A DNA stretch of 64,000 bases from Sphingobacterium hotanense (GTDB lineage: Bacteria; Bacteroidota; Bacteroidia; Sphingobacteriales; Sphingobacteriaceae), in the NCBI RefSeq assembly GCF_008274825.1, contig NZ_CP030848.1, positions 4,215,618 to 4,279,617 of the forward strand, in the 5' to 3' direction. Below the pieces are notes generated by a model. It made no database searches. It saw nothing but the letters and a program-made list of their open reading frames with translations, and had not been told where the DNA came from. The position numbers and the translations under genes were made by a program. Positions within the stretch are counted from its first letter, which is position 1; the number at the start of each line of letters is the position of its first letter. Positions 60,157 through 64,000 of this stretch are shown here, piece by piece.

Positions 60157-61476
60157 TTAGTATCTTCCTAACTTTCCGTAGAAGATCGCTGTCTCGTCAT
60201 TAGACTTGATTAATCCGCCGATAGTTCCTGCGTTAGGATCCGAGCTAGTCAAATAAGTCAATTTAAAGACTCCTTTGTCAAAATAATTTCTCACTGCCAA
60301 TGATACCCATCCATTATTCCAGTTTCCATTTGTAGAGATTGGGCTGGTTAGGGTTAGTGTTCCATCCACCAAAGTATAGTTATAGTCTGCAGACGCAGAA
60401 TAAACCGTTGAGCCATTTGTGAAACGAACATCCAAAGTTGCAACGCGGGCACTGGTCAATTTAAATGTAAGCGACACGGTTCTCATATTATTCGAAGCAT
60501 GGAAATTTGTAAGCGCTGTCCAAGTAGCATTAAAGCTAGAATTGATTCCCGGAGGCAAAGTTAAACCATTGATTGCCATTCCGTTGAAAGCGCCTGAATA
60601 ATTGAACATGACATCAATCGGCAAGATTGGCATATTAGTGCTCATTACAGGATATTTCGTACCGTTGGAGTCATACACAGAGAGATTATTGCCCTCAACT
60701 TCTCCTCTAGTAAATAATACATCTCTATGCAATCCGCCACTTAAAATATCGAAGCCTGTTAGATTGAATGCAAATTTAGACGTGTTAATGATCGCTTTAT
60801 TACTAGCATCAACAGATCCGAAATCAATTGTCTTTGATGTGTTTGACAAAGTCAATGCAATTCTTGTTTTAACGCCGGCAAGATCCACTTCGATATAAGG
60901 GTTGCTATAAGATTGGTAAACAGCAGTTGTTTTATCTATAGATGTCTTATAAGATCCATCGTTGTAAGCAACCTTTTCTGCCGCGGTTGCTTTAGTTAAT
61001 ATCAGGGGTTGCTTATACCTCTTCCCGCGCATGTAGATAGAATCGCCAGAGTTTTTCACGTATTCAAATTCAATATCACTTTGATATCCGTTCGGTGCTG
61101 TTCCTCCGTAATTTCCAGAAGGTTCCTGAAGCATCGTTAAATAATTGAACGTATCAAAAACTAAAGATGCATTCATTGCCCAAATTACACGATATGTTGA
61201 TGTATTCGCAGATGTAGAAGTTGCAGCGGTAAGATCGCTAAGCATTTTTACATTTTTCGCATCTTCAAAATTAAAATAGAATCCATACCCTCCTTTAGCA
61301 CCTGTTGTTAGATGTGCTTTCCATCCATTTTCCGCTGAGGTTAACATTCCACGAAGCTCATTCAAGCGCTGGCTCATGCGTTCTTCGGGCTTTTCGCCGA
61401 ACGTAAGATCTACCTTTTCTTTTTCACAACCAGCTAATAAGAAAAGGCCAACTATATATATTAATATCTTTTTCAT
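60157..61476 (-). CDS. DUF4302 lipoprotein of a SusC/D-type locus
   Basis: 439 residues with a lipoprotein signal (LLAGC, Cys17). The DUF4302 region starts GEKPEERMSQRLNELRGMLTSAENGWKAHLTTGAKGGYGFYFNFED and continues as beta-rich sequence with DIEFEYVKNSGDSIYMRGKRYK. DUF4302 proteins are coded next to SusC/SusD pairs with a zinc metallohydrolase lipoprotein, as here; their substrate is not known. Six base pairs separate it from the metallohydrolase gene, so they are co-transcribed. Confidence 0.88.
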   Translation of the reverse strand: MKKILIYIVGLFLLAGCEKEKVDLTFGEKPEERMSQRLNELRGMLTSAENGWKAHLTTGAKGGYGFYFNFEDAKNVKMLSDLTAATSTSANTSTYRVIWAMNASLVFDTFNYLTMLQEPSGNYGGTAPNGYQSDIEFEYVKNSGDSIYMRGKRYKQPLILTKATAAEKVAYNDGSYKTSIDKTTAVYQSYSNPYIEVDLAGVKTRIALTLSNTSKTIDFGSVDASNKAIINTSKFAFNLTGFDILSGGLHRDVLFTRGEVEGNNLSVYDSNGTKYPVMSTNMPILPIDVMFNYSGAFNGMAINGLTLPPGINSSFNATWTALTNFHASNNMRTVSLTFKLTSARVATLDVRFTNGSTVYSASADYNYTLVDGTLTLTSPISTNGNWNNGWVSLAVRNYFDKGVFKLTYLTSSDPNAGTIGGLIKSNDETAIFYGKLGRY

Positions 61477-61482
61477 TTTTTC

Positions 61483-62865
61483 TTATTTTAAGGTAACTGG
61501 ACCATATAAATAATTTGTTTCATCGCCAGCAACATAGAATCCAGCGAATTTCATGGAGTTATTATAACCTACAATCGTTGGAGACACCCAATCAGGTTTG
61601 AACGTATTTGTTTCTAAATACGTAATTAACGCCCTCCAACCTTCGATTACAATTCGGCCATTTTTATATTCTGTATCAGTCAGCCCTTCATCTACATATT
61701 TGAGTTTGATTGTGCCATCAGTATTGTATGTCATCGTGAAATCATACCATGCCGCAAGATTAGATCCTGCAGCATTTTTATACGCAGCCTGCAATTGAAC
61801 TTTGTTTTCATTTAAGAAAACTAAGTTGAAAGATACCGCCTGACGACCTGCGTTGTTTGAAATCGTAGGTAATTTCGCTTTAACTTCTTTCCAAACGGCG
61901 TCAAATGCTACCGATTTACCGTACAAGGTGTATTCAGTTCCTGAATCCAAGTTGAAGTTAATTGAAGCAACACGGTTGTTCTTCAAGTTCGTCAAAAACG
62001 CCTGACTTTGGTCACCATAAGTCTGGTTTAACATCAAATAAACTTCGTACTGTAATTCTTTAAAATCAATATCAAAGAACTGTTTGTAGTAGTCTTCAAC
62101 GATGGTTTGCTTTGCTCTTAGCTTCTTTGCACCATCTTCAGAAGAGGCTGCAATACGTTGATTATAGTACGCTTGACCTTCGATTAAAAGATGGGCTACG
62201 GTTTCTGCGAAATCTTCGCCAAAATTACTTCTCGAATATTGAGAAATAAATCCTAGGCGCAACGCCTCCGCGTCCGTATTTGCAGCTGCGGTCCAGTCAG
62301 CAACATGGTCGGTGGTTACCTCTCTAAAGGAGGGAGGAATTGCAACGATTTGATTGACGATGTGCGTAAATTCATGATGAATCGTTCTTAAGCGACGCTT
62401 AATATCAGTCGGACTGTTAGGATTGACATTATTGATATCATAAAGTACAACTCTGCGTCCACCATCTGCGGTTCCTAATGTCACCGACCCATTGGAGTTA
62501 TAAGCGTGCGAACCAAACAATACAAATTGTTTAGGCGTGTAAGTTTTAATAAACGTTGGGCCTGCGACCTTTTCAAATACTTTTAAGAAGCCGTTTATCA
62601 CCATATCAACAGCCGGTTGAACTTGTTCGATTTTCGGAGGCGATATGTTTTTATTGATATCAGTTTGACTTCTGTCAAAACGGTATACCACTTCAATGTT
62701 ATAAGGAACCGTTAAGTTGGTATTTATATAATCATCTATTGGAAGTTTCTCAAATGTGTCATAGTTATATTTAGTCAAATCGACATCTAAGTTTTCATCC
62801 TTACTACAAGATGATATTCCTAACCCTAAGGTTAGTGCTAATATGCAGTTGAATAATCTTTTCAT
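61483..62865 (-). CDS. Substrate import-associated zinc metallohydrolase lipoprotein (TIGR04549-like)
   Basis: Start placed at 62865 (MKRLFNCIL), giving 460 residues with a lipoprotein signal (GISSC, Cys20); the frame begins ten codons earlier without a signal-like start. The zinc site is HHEFTHIV with His164, Glu165 and His168 (HExxH), and GEDFAETVAHLL lies about 50 residues later, where a third, glutamate ligand of a gluzincin-type site is expected. Such lipoproteins are known only from SusC/SusD-type import loci of Bacteroidota and are thought to cut a peptide or protein substrate at the surface. Located between SusD and DUF4302 genes. Confidence 0.87.
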   Translation of the reverse strand: MKRLFNCILALTLGLGISSCSKDENLDVDLTKYNYDTFEKLPIDDYINTNLTVPYNIEVVYRFDRSQTDINKNISPPKIEQVQPAVDMVINGFLKVFEKVAGPTFIKTYTPKQFVLFGSHAYNSNGSVTLGTADGGRRVVLYDINNVNPNSPTDIKRRLRTIHHEFTHIVNQIVAIPPSFREVTTDHVADWTAAANTDAEALRLGFISQYSRSNFGEDFAETVAHLLIEGQAYYNQRIAASSEDGAKKLRAKQTIVEDYYKQFFDIDFKELQYEVYLMLNQTYGDQSQAFLTNLKNNRVASINFNLDSGTEYTLYGKSVAFDAVWKEVKAKLPTISNNAGRQAVSFNLVFLNENKVQLQAAYKNAAGSNLAAWYDFTMTYNTDGTIKLKYVDEGLTDTEYKNGRIVIEGWRALITYLETNTFKPDWVSPTIVGYNNSMKFAGFYVAGDETNYLYGPVTLK

Positions 62866-62872
62866 AACTTTT

Positions 62873-64000
62873 TTACCTTGGGTTAAGTTCAACACCAGCT
62901 AATTGTGCTTCACTAGGAATTTGGAATACTCTTCTTAAATCATTTGGTTCAAGAACAATTTCAGATTCGGTGTCATCAGGAGCAATTACTACATGAGTTA
63001 CCGGAAGTTTATGTCTAACGATATCCATCCAACGAACACCTTCTGACATAAATGCTCTTTGCTTGATTCTCAAAATCGCCTCAGTTATTGCTTTTTTCGG
63101 ATCGTCTATCCCATAAGAAGTGGTAGCTTTCTCCACGGTCAATCCATGCGTACCGATAGCAAAGTTTTGAACTCTTGTGCTTAAAAATTGGTTAATGTCT
63201 GCTAATGCTTTTCCAAAATCGCCTTTTTGCACATACGCTTCCGCGCGATTGATTAATGCTTCATCTGCAGTAAGCAAGGGTTGCATAATATAAGGATAGC
63301 CGATTCCAGCTTGTACGTTCGTGTAGTAGAAATATTCATTGTACATATACACCGAGTAATGCTGCCCAGAGTTATAACTAATCCCTCTCGAATGCATAGT
63401 TGTTCCTGTAAATACAGGTGTGTTGAACATCTCATTATATTTTCGCTGCCCATAACCGAATCTCGAATAAATAGACGAGTTAGTTCTTTGATAAACTGAG
63501 TAAGTCTCCCGCAATAAGAGATTATAATCTTTATCTGCTTTGGTCAACTCAATCAATTGTTGCGCTAGGCTATAATTCTGAATTGTCGTTGTGATCGGTC
63601 TAATTTTTCCAGCATAGTCTCCGCCAGGGAACACATTATTTGCAGCAGCAATTGCCTTATCCCATTCGCCCGTAAACATATAAAAGCGGGCAGCGAAAGC
63701 GTTGGCTGCAGCAGATGTAAAATGGTATTTTGGAACTTTCCATTTACCGCCTTGTAATAATGGAAGACCTTCTTCAAGATCTTTTCTGATTTTGTCGTAG
63801 GTATCCTTTACCGTTTCTCTATCATAGGATTTTAAAGCGACTTTTTCGGGCGCATCGACATACGGAATACCCGGGGAAGAATTATCGCCTGCAATATTAT
63901 AAGGTTGCGCGAAGAAAATTGAAAGCATAAAATGCCCATAAGCTCTCGCGACTAAGGCTTCGCCTTTGTACGCGTTTGCTTCCGCTCCGAAATTATTGTC
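62873..64000 (-). CDS. SusD/RagB-family outer-membrane lipoprotein (5' end outside window)
   Basis: The frame stays open to the right edge: codons from 64000 read into KGEALVARAYGHFMLSIFFAQPYN, the conserved SusD helix, so the Met at 63928 is internal and the start and lipobox lie outside. About 375 residues are visible. Further SusD signatures: FTSAAANAFAARFYMFTGEWDKAIAAANNV, TADEALINRAEAYVQKGDFGKALADINQF, and the C-terminal ILRIKQRAFMSEGVRWMDIVRHKLPV. The partner susC should lie beyond the window. It is followed 7 bp later by the zinc metallohydrolase gene, so its cargo may be proteinaceous rather than a glycan. Confidence 0.93.
   Translation of the reverse strand, partial: DNNFGAEANAYKGEALVARAYGHFMLSIFFAQPYNIAGDNSSPGIPYVDAPEKVALKSYDRETVKDTYDKIRKDLEEGLPLLQGGKWKVPKYHFTSAAANAFAARFYMFTGEWDKAIAAANNVFPGGDYAGKIRPITTTIQNYSLAQQLIELTKADKDYNLLLRETYSVYQRTNSSIYSRFGYGQRKYNEMFNTPVFTGTTMHSRGISYNSGQHYSVYMYNEYFYYTNVQAGIGYPYIMQPLLTADEALINRAEAYVQKGDFGKALADINQFLSTRVQNFAIGTHGLTVEKATTSYGIDDPKKAITEAILRIKQRAFMSEGVRWMDIVRHKLPVTHVVIAPDDTESEIVLEPNDLRRVFQIPSEAQLAGVELNPR

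Noticed and set aside
63253..63453. Minus-strand 66-residue frame within the SusD gene
   Set aside because: Out-of-frame shadow of conserved SusD coding sequence.

Overview
The window is chromosomal DNA from a member of the Bacteroidota, most likely Sphingobacteriaceae (Sphingobacterium or a close relative). The evidence is: SusC/SusD pairs, many TonB-dependent receptors with an N-terminal carboxypeptidase-regulatory-like domain, lipoproteins of DUF4374, DUF4302, DUF4349 and TIGR04549 type, the long NagB with a PIG-L domain, near absence of Shine-Dalgarno sequences, and TAnnTTTG-like -7 boxes. I saw no tRNA, rRNA or CRISPR array.

Region by region. 1-8200: housekeeping and small genes (DUF4407 fragment, an Asp/Glu-racemase-like protein, ecotin, aldehyde dehydrogenase, Rieske protein, TypA/BipA, glycine C-acetyltransferase, DUF2147, holin-like protein). 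8298-17472: an iron/siderophore region with a DUF4374 lipoprotein, two TonB-dependent receptors and a PchR-like AraC regulator; three copies of an ATTTAGA-N5-TCTAAAT palindrome sit at its promoters. An IS110-family element splits this region and an IS982-like element follows it. 19078-30547: NagB/PIG-L, TlpA, SMP-30-like propeller, glucuronate isomerase, LOG protein, an OMP_b-brl_3 receptor, PspC/PadR, VanZ and a 39-residue lipoprotein. 30544-39690: a broken comF, RlmN, DUF4349, luciferase-like oxidoreductase, MiaE, a glycosyltransferase, and a sugar isomerase with a nucleoside hydrolase.

39767-59446 is an alpha-glucan (starch/maltodextrin) utilisation locus. A minus-strand operon susC-susD-susE-GH13-pgmB-GH65 diverges from a plus-strand set (PhyH dioxygenase, GH13 lipoprotein, CE1-type esterase, zinc alcohol dehydrogenase, second esterase, MFS sugar transporter) with an AraC regulator and a LacI regulator. 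The inferred flow is: surface binding and import by SusC/D/E, cleavage by the GH13 enzymes, inner-membrane import by the MFS carrier, phosphorolysis by GH65, and conversion of beta-glucose-1-phosphate by beta-phosphoglucomutase. A LacI-type palindrome lies in the divergent control region. 60157-64000 is the end of a second SusC/D-type locus with a zinc metallohydrolase lipoprotein.

The most unusual structure is non-coding: a family of mosaic intergenic elements made of 7-bp repeat arrays (TTAGAYA- and ACTAAAT-type), long hairpins and terminator-like stems. Full or partial copies lie at 13105-15057, 17572-19078, 24984-25084, 33367-33857 and 59982-60047. Both insertion sequences sit inside copies, and four genes take their TAG stop codon from the edge of a heptad array.
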